Assembly: GCA_963971405.1 (NCBI GenBank)
Contig: CAXART010000009.1
Coordinates: 682,001 to 746,000 of the forward strand
Length of the DNA: 64,000 bases
Source: Psococerastis gibbosa
Taxonomy: Eukaryota; Arthropoda; Insecta; Psocodea; Psocidae
Direction: 5' to 3'
In this document: piece by piece, positions 24,141 through 36,513 of the stretch
Layout of the letters: each line of letters starts with the position of its first letter
How positions within the stretch are numbered: the stretch's first letter is position 1
Program-made: the position numbers and the translations under genes
Notes under the pieces: generated by a model
Seen by the model: only the letters and a program-made list of their open reading frames with translations
Told to the model about the DNA's origin: nothing
The model's database searches: none

Positions 24141-26070
24141 GCAGGAACAATAGCTCATTGTTAAGTACAATACAGTGAGCCAAAATAGGCAAAATTAAGA
24201 CACCTATATCTTTTTAAAACCTTTAAAAAAAATAAAATAAGTAAATAGCTATTTTTCTTATTCTTGTCTAATGAATTTTTTTTAGCTACATTTACACCGA
24301 TGAACACGCAGGAACAATTGCTCAATGTTAAGTACAATACAATGAGCCAAAATAAGCCAAACTAAGACACCCGTGTCATATCAAGACCTTTAAAAAAAAT
24401 AAAATAAGTATATAGCTATTTTTCGTATTCTTGTCGAATGAATTTTTTGTAGCTACATTTACACCGATGTACACGCAGGAGCAAGTGTTCAATGTTAAGT
24501 ACAATACCATGAGCCTAAATAAGCAAAATTAAGACACCTATATCTTTTAAAGACCTTTAAAAAAAATAAAATAAGTAAATAGCTATTTTTCTTATTCTTG
24601 TCGAATGAATTTTTTTTAGCTACATTTACACCGATGAACACGCAGGAGCAATTGTTCAATGTTAAGTACAATACAATGAGCCAAAATAAGCAAAATTAAG
24701 ACACTCATATCATATCAAGACCTTTAAAAAAAAAAATAAGTATATAGCTATTTTTCTTATTCTTGTCGAATGAATTTTTTGTAGCTACATTTACACCGAT
24801 GAACACGCTGGAGCAATTGCCTAATGTTAGATACAGTACAATGAGCCAAAATAAGCAAAATAAAGACACCTTTATCTTTTTAAAACCTTTAAAAAAATAA
24901 AATAAGTAAATAGCTATTTTTCTTATTCTTGTCGAATGAATTTTTTTTAGCTACATTTACACCGATGAACACGCAGGAGCAGTTGCTCAATGTTAATTAC
25001 AATACAATGAGCCAAAATAAGCCAAATTAAGACACCCGTGTCATATCAAGACCTTTAAAAAAAATAAAATAAGTATTTAGCTAATTTTCTTATTCTTGTC
25101 GAATGAATTTTTTTTAGCTACATTTACACCGATGAACACGCAGGAACAATTGCTCAATGTTAAGTACAATACAATGAGCCAAAATAAGCCAAATTAAGAC
25201 ACCCGTGTCATATCAAGACCTTTAAAAAAAATAAAATAAGTATATAGCTATTTTTCGTATTCTTGTCGAATGAATTTTTTGTAGCTACATTTACACCGAT
25301 GTACACGCAGGAGCAAGTGTTCAATGTTAAGTACAATACAATGAGCCTAAATAAGCAAAATTAAGACACCTATATCTTTTAAAGACCTTTAAAAAAAATA
25401 ATATAAGTAAATAGCTATTTTTCTTATTCTTGTCGAATGAATTTTTTTTAGCTACATTTACACCGATGAACACGCAGGAACAATTGCTCAATGTTAAGTA
25501 CAATACAATGAGCCAAATTAAGCAAAATTAAGACACCTATATCTTTTTAAAACCCTTAAAAAAAAAATAAAATAAGTAAATAGCTATTTTTCTTATTCTT
25601 GTCGAATGAATTTTTTTTAGCTACATTTACACCGATGAACACGCAGGAGCAATTGCTCAATGTTAAGTACAATACAATGAGCCAAAATAAGCAAAATTAA
25701 GACACTCATATCATATCAAGACCTTTAAAAAAAAAAAATAAGTATATAGCTATTTTTCTTATTCTTGTCGAATGAATTTTTTGTAGCTACATTTACACCG
25801 ATGAACACGCTGGAGCAATTGCCTAATGTTAAATACAGTACAATGAGCCAAAATAAGCAAAATAAAGACACCTATATCTTTTTAAATCCTTTAAAAAAAT
25901 AAAATAAGTAAATAGCTATTTTTCTTATTCTTGTCGAATGAATTTTTTTTAGCTACATTTACACCGATGAACACGCAGGAGCAATTGCTCAATGTTAATT
26001 ACAATACAATGAGCCAAAATAAGCCAAATTAAGACACCCGTGTCATATCAAGACCTTTAAAAAAAATAAA
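24141..26070. repeat. TAGCTCATTG module, copy 2 (long form)
   Basis: CGCTGG monomers lie at 24806 and 25808 (1002 bp, six monomers), and the GGAGCAGTTGC monomer is present. The second CGCTGG monomer carries TTAAATACAG instead of TTAGATACAG, a private variant shared with 30479 and 60309. The following P monomer has AAACCCTTAAAA near 25551. The module repeats at 28814 with an offset of 4673 bp, a 28-monomer spacing. Confidence 0.8.
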
Positions 26071-26165
26071 ATAAGTATTTAGCTAATTTTCTTATTCTTG
26101 TCGAATGAATTTTTTTTAGCAACATTTAAACCGATGTACACGCAGGAGCAATTGTTTAATATCAA

Positions 26166-27260
26166 GTGCGATACAATGAGCCAAAATAAGCAAAATTAAG
26201 ACACCTACATCTTTTAGAAACCTTTAAAAAAATAAAATAAGTAAATAGCTATTTTTCTTATTCTTGTCGAATGAATTTTTTTTAGCTACATTTACAACGA
26301 TGAACACGCAGAAGCAATTGCTCAATGTTAATTACAATACAATGAGCCAAAATAAGCCAAATTTAGACACCCGTGTCATATCAAGACCTTTAAAAAAAAT
26401 AAAATAAGTATATAGCTAATTTTCTTATTCTTGTCGAATGAATTTTTTTTAGCTACATTTACACCGATGAACACGCAGGAACAATTGCTCAATGTTAAGT
26501 ACAATACAATGAGCCAAATTAAGCAAAATTAAGACACCTATATCTTTTTAAAACCCTTAAAAAAAAAATAAAATAAGTAAATAGCTATTTTTCTTATTCT
26601 TGTCGAATGAATTTTTTTTAGCTACATTTACACCGATGAACACGCAGGAGCAATTGCTCAATGTTAAGTACAATACAATGAGCCAAATTAAGCAAAATTA
26701 AGACACCTATATCTTTTTAAAACCCTTAAAAAAAAAATAAAATAAGTAAATAGCTATTTTTCTTATTCTTGTCGAATGAATTTTTTTTAGCTACATTTAC
26801 ACCGATGAACACGCAGGAACAATTGCTCAATGTTAAGTACAATACAATGAGCCAAAATAAGCAAAATTAAGACACCTATATCTTTTTAAAACCTTTAAAA
26901 AAAATAAAATAAGTAATTAGCTATTTTTCTTATTCTTGTCGAATGAATTTTTTTTAGCTACATTTACACCGATGAACACGCACGAGCAATTGCTCAATGT
27001 CAAGTACAATACAATGAGCCTAAATAAGCAAAATTAAGACACCTATATCTTTTTAAGACCTTTAAAAAAAATAAAATAAGTAAATAGCTATTTTTCTTAT
27101 TCTTGTCGAATGAATTTTTTTTAGCTACATTTACACCGATGAACACGCAGGAGCAATTGTTCAATGTTAAGTACAATACAATGAGCCAAATTAAGCAAAA
27201 TTAAGACACCCTTATCATATCAAGACCTTTAAAAAAAATAAAAAAAGTAAATAGCTATTT
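26166..27260. repeat. Rearranged leader with doubled AAACCCTTAAAA monomer
   Basis: The block starts as a GTGCGATAC leader, but after the TTAATTAC monomer it runs into two consecutive P monomers with CCAAATTAAG and the lengthened A-tract AAACCCTTAAAA (near 26550 and 26720). It then returns to the AAGTAC, CACGAGC and GTTCAATG order. The same doubled monomer occurs in copy B near 61050 and 61220, so the rearrangement predates the A/B duplication. Confidence 0.78.
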
Positions 27261-27760
27261 TTTTTATTCTTGTCGAATGAATTTTTTTTAGCAACATTTA
27301 AACCGATGTACACGCAGGAGCAATTGTTTAATATCAAGTACGATACAATGAGCCAAAATAAGCAAAACTAAGACACCTACATCTTTTAGAAACCTTTAAA
27401 AAAATAAAATAAGTAAATAGCTATTTTTCTTATTCTTGTCGAATGAATTTTTTTTAGCTACATTTACAACGATGAACACGCAGAAGCAATTGCTCAATGT
27501 TAAGTGCAATACAATGAGCCAAAATAAGCAAAATTTAGACACCCGTGTCATATCAAGACCTTTAAAAAAAATAAAATAAGTATATAGCTAATTTTCTTAT
27601 TCTTGTCGAATGAATTTTTTTTAGCTACATTTACACCGATGAACACGCAGGAGCAATTGCTCAATGTTAAGTACAATACAATGAGCCAAAATAAGCCAAA
27701 TTAAGACACTTATGTCATATCAAGACCTTTAAAAAAAATAAAATAAGTATTTAGCTAATT
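27261..27760. repeat. 500-bp (three-monomer) tandem duplication, first copy
   Basis: This segment is repeated base for base, as far as I can see, at 27761-28260. It holds one Q-type end (AACATTTAAACC), a P monomer (TACATCTTTTAGAAACC, ACAACG, GAAGCAATTG), and two Q monomers (CCGTGTC, CTTATGTC). Copy B contains only one copy of this triplet (CAATTGCTCA at 61988), which accounts for its 500-bp shortfall. Confidence 0.9.
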
Positions 27761-28260
27761 TTTTTATTCTTGTCGAATGAATTTTTTTTAGCAACATTTA
27801 AACCGATGTACACGCAGGAGCAATTGTTTAATATCAAGTACGATACAATGAGCCAAAATAAGCAAAACTAAGACACCTACATCTTTTAGAAACCTTTAAA
27901 AAAATAAAATAAGTAAATAGCTATTTTTCTTATTCTTGTCGAATGAATTTTTTTTAGCTACATTTACAACGATGAACACGCAGAAGCAATTGCTCAATGT
28001 TAAGTGCAATACAATGAGCCAAAATAAGCAAAATTTAGACACCCGTGTCATATCAAGACCTTTAAAAAAAATAAAATAAGTATATAGCTAATTTTCTTAT
28101 TCTTGTCGAATGAATTTTTTTTAGCTACATTTACACCGATGAACACGCAGGAGCAATTGCTCAATGTTAAGTACAATACAATGAGCCAAAATAAGCCAAA
28201 TTAAGACACTTATGTCATATCAAGACCTTTAAAAAAAATAAAATAAGTATTTAGCTAATT
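27761..28260. repeat. 500-bp (three-monomer) tandem duplication, second copy
   Basis: This is identical to the preceding 500 bp. The junction at 27755-27765 reads GCTAATTTTTTTATTC, a chimera of GCTAATTTTCTTATTC (Q style) and GCTATTTTTTTTATTC (the AACATTTAAACC-type monomer). It shows where the unequal exchange happened, within the T-rich stretch upstream of TTGTCG. Confidence 0.88.
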
Positions 28261-28813
28261 TTCTTATTCTTGTCGAATGAATTTTTTTTAGCTACATTTA
28301 CACCGATGAACACGCAGGAGCAATTGTTTAATATCAAGTACGATACAGTGAGCCAAAATAAGCAAAATTAAGACACCTATATCTTTTTAAAACCTTTAAA
28401 AAAATAAAATAAGTAAATAGCTATTTTTCCTATTCTTGTCGAATGAATTTTTTTTAGCTACATTTACACCGATGAACACGCAGGAGCAACTGCTCAATGT
28501 TAAGTACAATACAATGAGCCAAAATAAGCCAAATTAAGACACCCGCGTCATATCAAGACCTTTAAAAAAAATAAAATAAGTATATAGCTATTTTTCGTAT
28601 TCTTGTCGAATGAATTTTTTGTAGCTACATTTACACCGATGTACACGCAGGAGCAAGTGGTCAATGTTAAGTACAATACAATGAGCCTAAATAAGCAAAA
28701 TTAAGACACCTATATCTTTTTAAGACCTTTAAAAAAAATAAAATAAGTAAATAGCTATTTTTCTTATTCCTGTTGAATGAATTTTTTTTAGCTACATTTA
28801 CAACGACGAACAC

Positions 28814-30740
28814 GCAGGAACAATAGCTCATTGTTAAGTACAATACAGTGAGCCAAAATAGGCAAAATTAAGACACCTATATCTTTTTAAAACCTTTAAA
28901 AAAAATAAAATAAGTAAATAGCTATTTTTCTTATTCTTGTCTAATGAATTTTTTTTAGCTACATTTACACCGATGAACACGCAGGAACAATTGCTCAATG
29001 TTAAGTACAATACAGTGAGCCAAAATAAGCCAAACTAAGACACCCGTGTCATATCAAGACCTTTAAAAAAAATAAAATAAGTATATAGCTATTTTTCGTA
29101 TTCTTGTCGAATGAATTTTTTGTAGCTACATTTACACCGATGTGCACGCAGGAGCAAGTGTTCAATGTTAAGTACAATACAATGAGCCTAAATAAGCAAA
29201 ATTAAGACACCTATATCTTTTAAAGACCTTTAAAAAAAATAAAATAAGTAAATAGCTATTTTTCTTATTCTTGTCGAATGAATTTTTTTTAGCTACATTT
29301 ACACCGATGAACACGCAGGAGCAATTGTTCAATGTTAAGTACAATACAATGAGCCAAAATAAGCAAAATTAAGACACTCATATCATATCAAGACCTTTAA
29401 AAAAAAAAATAAGTATATAGCTATTTTTCTTATTCTTGTCGAATGAATTTTTTGTAGCTACATTTACACCTATGAACACGCTGGAGCAATTGCCTAATGT
29501 TAGATACAGTACAATGAGCCAAAATAAGCAAAATAAAGACACCTTTATCTTTTTAAAACCTTTAAAAAAATAAAATAAGTAAATAGCTATTTTTCTTATT
29601 CTTGTCGAATGAATTTTTTTTAGCTACATTTACACCGATGAACACGCAGGAGCAGTTGCTCAATGTTAATTACAATACAATGAGCCAAAATAAGCCAAAT
29701 TAAGACACCCGTGTCATATCAAGACCTTTAAAAAAAATAAAATAAGTATTTAGCTAATTTTCTTATTCTTGTCGAATGAATTTTTTTTAGCTACATTTAC
29801 ACCGATGAACACGCAGGAACAATTGCTCAATGTTAAGTACAATACAATGAGCCAAAATAAGCCAAATTAAGACACCCGTGTCATATCAAGACCTTTAAAA
29901 AAAATAAAATAAGTATATAGCTATTTTTCGTATTCTTGTCGAATGAATTTTTTGTAGCTACATTTACACCGATGTACACGCAAAGCAAGTGTTCAATGTT
30001 AAGTACAATACAATGAGCCTAAATAAGCAAAATTAAGACACCTATATCTTTTAAAGACCTTTAAAAAAAATAATATAAGTAAATAGCTATTTTTCTTATT
30101 CTTGTCGAATGAATTTTTTTTAGCTACATTTACACCGATGAACACGCAGGAACAATTGCTCAATGTTAAGTACAATACAATGAGCCAAATTAAGCAAAAT
30201 TAAGACACCTATATCTTTTTAAAACCCTTAAAAAAAAAATAAAATAAGTAAATAGCTATTTTTCTTATTCTTGTCGAATGAATTTTTTTTAGCTACATTT
30301 ACACCGATGAACACGCAGGAGCAATTGCTCAATGTTAAGTACAATACAGTGAGCCAAAATAAGCAAAATTAAGACACTCATATCATATCAAGACCTTTAA
30401 AAAAAAAAATAAGTATATAGCTATTTTTCTTATTCTTGTCGAATGAATTTTTTGTAGCTACATTTACACCGATGAACACGCTGGAGCAATTGCCTAATGT
30501 TAAATACAGTACAATGAGCCAAAATAAGCAAAATAAAGACACCTATATCTTTTTAAATCCTTTAAAAAAATAAAATAAGTAAATAGCTATTTTTCTTATT
30601 CTTGTCGAATGAATTTTTTTTAGCTACATTTACACCGATGAACACGCAGGAGCAATTGCTCAATGTTAATTACAATACAATGAGCCAAAATAAGCCAAAT
30701 TAAGACACCCGTGTCATATCAAGACCTTTAAAAAAAATAA
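28814..30740. repeat. TAGCTCATTG module, copy 3 (long form)
   Basis: It matches the module at 24141 with an offset of about 4673 bp: CGCTGG at 29479 and 30479, TTAAATACAG in the second. It carries a private 2-bp deletion, GCAAAGCAAG, at 29980 that recurs at 63981 in copy B. CACCTATGAAC (not CACCGATG) near 29469 and GATGTGCACG near 29142 are private to this copy. Its end diverges from copy 2 where GTATTTAGC is replaced by GTATATAGC. Confidence 0.8.
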
Positions 30741-32298
30741 AATAAGTATATAGCTAATTTTCTTATTCTTGTCGAATGAATTTTTTTTAGCTACATTTAC
30801 ACCGATGAACACGCAGGAGCAATTGCTCAATGTTAAGTACAATACAGTGAGCCAAAATAAGCAAAATTTAGACACCCAAATCATATCAAGACCTTTAAAA
30901 AAAATAATATAAGTAAATAGCTATTTTTTTTATTCTTGTCGAATGAATTTTTTTTAGCAACATTTAAACCGATGAACACGCAGGAGCAATTGCTCAATGT
31001 CACGTACAATACAATGAGCCTAAATAAGCAAAATTAAGACACCTATATCTTTTTAAGACCTTTAAAAAAAATAAAATAAGTAAATAGCTATTTTTCTTAT
31101 TCTTGTCGAATGAATTTTTTTTAGCTACATTTACACCGATGAACACGCAGGAACAATTGCTCAATGTTAAGTACAATACAATGAGCCAAAATAAGCAAAA
31201 TTAAGACACCTATATCTTTTTAAAACCTTTAAAAAAAATAAAATAAGTAATTAGCTATTTTTCTTATTCTTGTCGAATGAATTTTTTTTAGCTACATTTA
31301 CACCGATGAACACGCACGAGCAATTGCTCAATGTCAAGTACAATACAATGAGCCTAAATAAGCAAAATTAAGACACCTATATCTTTTTAAGACCTTTAAA
31401 AAAAATAAAATAAGTAAATAGCTATTTTCATTATTCTTGTCGAATGAATTTTTTTTAGCTACATTTACACCGATGAACACGCAGGAGCAATTGTTCAATG
31501 TTAAGTACAATACAATGAGCCAAATTAAGCAAAATTAAGACACCCTTATCATATCAAGACCTTTAAAAAAAATAAAAAAAGTAAATAGCTATTTTTTTTA
31601 TTCTTGTCGAATGAATTTTTTTAGCAACATTTAAACCGATGTACACGCAGGAGCAATTGTTTAATATCAAGTACGATACAATGAGCCAAAATAAGCAAAA
31701 CTAAGACACCTACATCTTTTAGAAACCTTTAAAAAAATAAAATAAGTAAATAGCTATTTTTCTTATTCTTGTCGAATGAATTTTTTTTAGCTACATTTAC
31801 AACGATGAACACGCAGAAGCAATTGCTCAATGTTAAGTGCAATACAATGAGCCAAAATAAGCAAAATTTAGACACCCGTGTCATATCAAGACCTTTAAAA
31901 AAAATAAAATAAGTATATAGCTAATTTTCTTATTCTTGTCGAATGAATTTTTTTTAGCTACATTTACACCGATGAACACGCAGGAGCAATTGCTCAATGT
32001 TAAGTACAATACAATGAGCCAAAATAAGCCAAATTAAGACACTTATGTCATATCAAGACCTTTAAAAAAAATAAAATAAGTATTTAGCTAATTTTCTTAT
32101 TCTTGTCGAATGAATTTTTTTTAGCTAAATTTACACCGATGAACACGCAGGAGCAATTGTTTAATATCAAGTACGATACAATGAGCCAAAATAAGCAAAA
32201 TTAAGACACCTATATCTTTTTAAAACCTTTAAAAAAATAAAATAAGTAAATAGCTATTTTTCCTATTCTTGTCGAATGAATTTTTTTTAGCTACATTT
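30741..32298. repeat. Mosaic segment between modules (~9 monomers)
   Basis: This segment carries the CCCAAATC monomer (near 30876), CACGTAC, AAGTAC, CACGAGC, GTTCAATG, CCTTATC, TACATC/ACAACG (marker at 31820), CCGTGTC and CTTATGTC monomers in the order of the 19-mer HOR. It lacks the leader's GTGCGATAC monomer. It looks like a stretch of the 19-mer unit captured between two modules. A one-base-shorter T-tract near 31615 is private. Confidence 0.7.
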
Positions 32299-35200
32299 AC
32301 ACCGATGAACACGCAGGAGCAACTGCTCAATGTTAAGTACAATACAATGAGCCAAAATAAGCCAAATTAAGACACCCGCGTCATATCAAGACCTTTAAAA
32401 AAAATAAAATAAGTATATAGCTATTTTTCGTATTCTTGTCGAATGAATTTTTTGTAGCTACATTTACACCGATGTACACGCAGGAGCAAGTGGTCAATGT
32501 TAAGTACAATACAATGAGCCTAAATAAGCAAAATTAAGACACCTACATCTTTTAGAAACCTTTAAAAAAATAAAATAAGTAAATAGCTATTTTTCTTATT
32601 CTTGTCGAATGAATTTTTTTTAGCTACATTTACAACGATGAACACGCAGGAACAATAGCTCATTGTTAAGTACAATACAATGAGCCTAAATAAGCAAAAT
32701 TAAGACACCTATATCTTTTTAAGACCTTTAAAAAAAATAAAATAAGTAAATAGCTATTTATCTTATTCTTGTCGAATGAATTTGTTTTAGCTACATTTAC
32801 ACCGATGAACACGCACGAGCAATTGCTCAATGTCAAGTACAATACAATGAGCCTAAATAAGCAAAATTAAGACACCTATATCTTTTTAAGACCTTAAAAA
32901 AAAAAAAATAAGTAAATAGCTATTTATCTTATTCTTGTCGAATGAATTTGTTTTAGCTACATTTACACCGATGAACACGCAGGAACAATTGCTCAATGTT
33001 AAGTACAATACAATGAGCCAAAATAAGCAAAATTAAGACACCTATATCTTTTTAAAACCTTTAAAAAAAATAAAATAAGTAATTAGCTATTTTTCTTATT
33101 CCTGTCGAATGAATTTTTTTTAGCTACATTTACACCGATGAACACGCAGGAACAATTGCTCAATGTTAAGTACAATACAATGAGGCAAAATAAGCAAAAT
33201 TAAGACACCTATATCTTTTTAAAACCTTTAAAAAAATAAAATAAGTAAATAGCTATTTTTCCTATTCTTGTCGAATGAATTTTTTTTAGCTACATTTACA
33301 CCGATGAACACGCAGGAGCAACTGCTCAATGTTAAGTACAATACAATGAGCCAAAATAAGCCAAATTAAGACACCCGCGTCATATCAAGACCTTTAAAAA
33401 AAATAAAATAAGTATATAGCTATTTTTCGTATTCTTGTCGAATGAATTTTTTGTAGCTACATTTACACCGATGTACACGCAGGAGCAAGTGGTCAATGTT
33501 AAGTACAATACATTGAGCCTAAATAAGCAAAATTAAGGCACCTATATCTTTTTAAGACCTTTAAAAAAAATAAAATAAGTAAATAGCTATTTTTCTTATT
33601 CCTGTTGAATGAATTTTTTTTAGCTACATTTACAACGACGAACACGCAGGAACAATAGCTCATTGTTAAGTACAATACAGTGAGCCAAAATAGGCAAAAT
33701 TAAGACACCTATATCTTTTTAAAACCTTTAAAAAAAATAAAATAAGTAAATAGCTATTTTTCTTATTCTTGTCTAATGAATTTTTTTTAGCTACATTTAC
33801 ACCGATGAACACGCAGGAACAATTGCTCAATGTTAAGTACAATACAATGAGCCAAAATAAGCCAAACTAAGACACCCGTGTCATATCAAGACCTTTAAAA
33901 TAAATAAAATAAGTATATAGCTATTTTTCGTATTCTTGTCGAATGAATTTTTTGTAGCTACATTTACACCGATGTACACGCAGGAGCAAGTGTTCAATGT
34001 TATGTACAATACAATGAGCCTAAATAAGCAAAATTAAGACACCTATATCTTTTAAAGACCTTTAAAAAAAATAAAATAAGTAAATAGCTATTTTTCTTAT
34101 TCTTGTCGAATGAATTTTTTTTAGCTACATTTACACCGATGAACACGCAGGAGCAATTGTTCAATGTTAAGTACAATACAATGAGCCAAAATAAGCAAAA
34201 TTAAGACACTCATATCATATCAAGACCTTTAAAAAAAAAAATAAGTATATAGCTATTTTTCTTATTCTTGTCGAATGAATTTTTTGTAGCTACATTTACA
34301 CCGATGAACACGCTGGAGCAATTGCCTAATGTTAGATACAGTACAATGAGCCAAAATAAGCAAAATAAAGACACCTTTATCTTTTTAAAACCTTTAAAAA
34401 AATAAAATAAGTAAATAGCTATTTTTCTTATTCTTGTCGAATGAATTTTTTTTAGCTACATTTACACCGATGAACACGCAGGAGCAGTTGCTCAATGTTA
34501 ATTACAATACAATGAGCCAAAATAAGCCAAATTTAGACACCCGTGTCATATCAAGACCTTTAAAAAAAATAAAATAAGTATTTAGCTAATTTTCTTATTC
34601 TTGTCGAATGAATTTTTTTTAGCTACATTTACACCGATGAACACGCAGGAACAATTGCTCAATGTTAAGTACAATACAATGAGCCAAAATAAGCCAAATT
34701 AAGACACCCGTGTCATATCAAGACCTTTAAAAAAAATAAAAAAAGTATATAGCTATTTTTCGTATTCTTGTCGAATGAATTTTTTGTAGCTACATTTACA
34801 CCGATGTACACGCAGGAGCAAGTGTTCAATGTTAAGTACAATACAATGAGCCTAAATAAGCAAAATTAAGACACCTATATCTTTTAAAGACCTTTAAAAA
34901 AAATAATATAAGTAAATAGCTATTTTTCTTATTCTTGTCGAATGAATTTTTTTTAGCTACATTTACACCGATGAACACGCAGGAACAATTGCTCAATGTT
35001 AAGTACAATACAATGAGCCAAATTAAGCAAAATTAAGACACCTATATCTTTTTAAAACCTTTAAAAAAAAAATAAAATAAGTAAATAGCTATTTTTCTTA
35101 TTCTTGTCGAATGAATTTTTTTTAGCTACATTTACACCGATGAACACGCAGGAGCAATTGCTCAATGTTAAGTACAATACAATGAGCCAAAATAAGCAAA

Positions 35201-35669
35201 ATTAAGACACTCATATCATATCAAGACCTTTAAAAAAAAAAATAAGTATATAGCTATTTTTCTTATTCTTGTCGAATGAATTTTTTGTAGCTACATTTAC
35301 ACCGATGAACACGCTGGAGCAATTGCCTAATGTTAGATACAGTACAATGAGCCAAAATAAGCAAAATAAAGACACCTATATCTTTTTAAATCCTTTAAAA
35401 AAATAAAATAAGTAAATAGCTATTTTTCTTATTCTTGTCGAATGAATTTTTTTTAGCTACATTTACACCGATGAACACGCAGGAGCAATTGCTCAATGTT
35501 AATTACAATACAATGAGCCAAAATAAGCCAAATTAAGACACCCGTGTCATATCAAGACCTTTAAAAAAAATAAAATAAGTATTTAGCTAATTTTCTTATT
35601 CTTGTCGAATGAATTTTTTTTAGCAACATTTAAACCGATGTACACGCAGGAGCAATTGTTTAATATCAA
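32299..35669. repeat. Linker block, second copy within copy A (~20 monomers)
   Basis: It repeats 9797-13000 at offset 22502: CAATAGCTCA at 32653 and 33653, CCTTAAAA at 32892. The offset becomes 22669 after a GGAGCAGTTGC monomer near 34485 that 11144-12905 lacks. It includes a long-form TAGCTCATTG module (33646 to about 35574; CGCTGG at 34311 and 35312) and ends at the start of super-repeat copy B. Confidence 0.82.
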
Positions 35670-36513
35670 GTGCGATACAATGAGCCAAAATAAGCAAAAT
35701 TAAGACACCTACATCTTTTAGAAACCTTTAAAAAAATAAAATAAGTCAATAGCTATTTTTCTTATTCTTGTCGAATGAATTTTTTTTAGCTACATTTACA
35801 ACGATGAACACGCAGAAGCAATTGCTCAATGTTAATTACAATACAATGAGCCAAAATAAGCCAAATTTAGACACCCGTGTCATATCAAGACCTTTAAAAA
35901 AAATAAAATAAGTATATAGCTAATTTTCTTATTCTTGTCGAATGAATTTTTTTTAGCTACATTTACACCGATGAACACGCAGGAGCAATTGCTCAATGTC
36001 ACGTACAATACAATGAGCCTAAATAAGCAAAATTAAGACACCTATATCTTTTTAAGACCTTTAAAAAAAATAAAATAAGTAAATAGCTATTTTTCTTATT
36101 CTTGTCGAATGAATTTTTTTTAGCTACATTTACACCGATGAACACGCAGGAACAATTGCTCAATGTTACGTACAATACAATGAGCCAAAATAAGCAAAAT
36201 TAAGACACCTATATCTTTTTAAAACCTTTAAAAAAAATAAAATAAGTAATTAGCTATTTTTCTTATTCTTGTCGAATGAATTTTTTTTAGCTACATTTAC
36301 ACCGATGAACACGCACGAGCAATTGCTCAATGTCAAGCACAATACAATGAGCCTAAATAAGCAAAATTAAGACACCTATATCTTTTTAAGACCTTTAAAA
36401 AAAATAAAATAAGTAAATAGCTATTTTTCTTATTCTTGTCGAATGAATTTTTTTTAGCTACATTTACACCGATGAACACGCAGGAGCAATTGTTCAATGT
36501 TAAGTACAATACA

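Larger units (their letters stand above)
1..35669. repeat. Super-repeat copy A (~35.67 kb, ~214 monomers)
   Basis: The sequence from position 1 restarts at 35670. Markers are displaced by a constant 35668-35669 bp: the GTGCGATAC monomer 1 to 35670 and 13001 to 48669; CAATGGCTCA 1151 to 36820; CAATAGCTCA 10151 to 45819 and 11151 to 46819. Rare variants travel with the copies, including CCTTAAAA at 10390 and 46060 and the TTATT T-tract variant. Copy A is itself built of a leader, three 19-mer HORs, a linker, three 25-mer-type units and a mosaic tail. The start at position 1 is arbitrary, since it is set by the window edge and by the recurrence. The array is also likely to continue beyond both ends of the window. 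Confidence 0.88.

Noticed and set aside
35670..35670. Assembly artefact producing copy B.
   Set aside because: It cannot be excluded from sequence alone, but B carries many private point changes and several private monomer-scale indels, which a mis-joined duplicate of the same sequence would not show.
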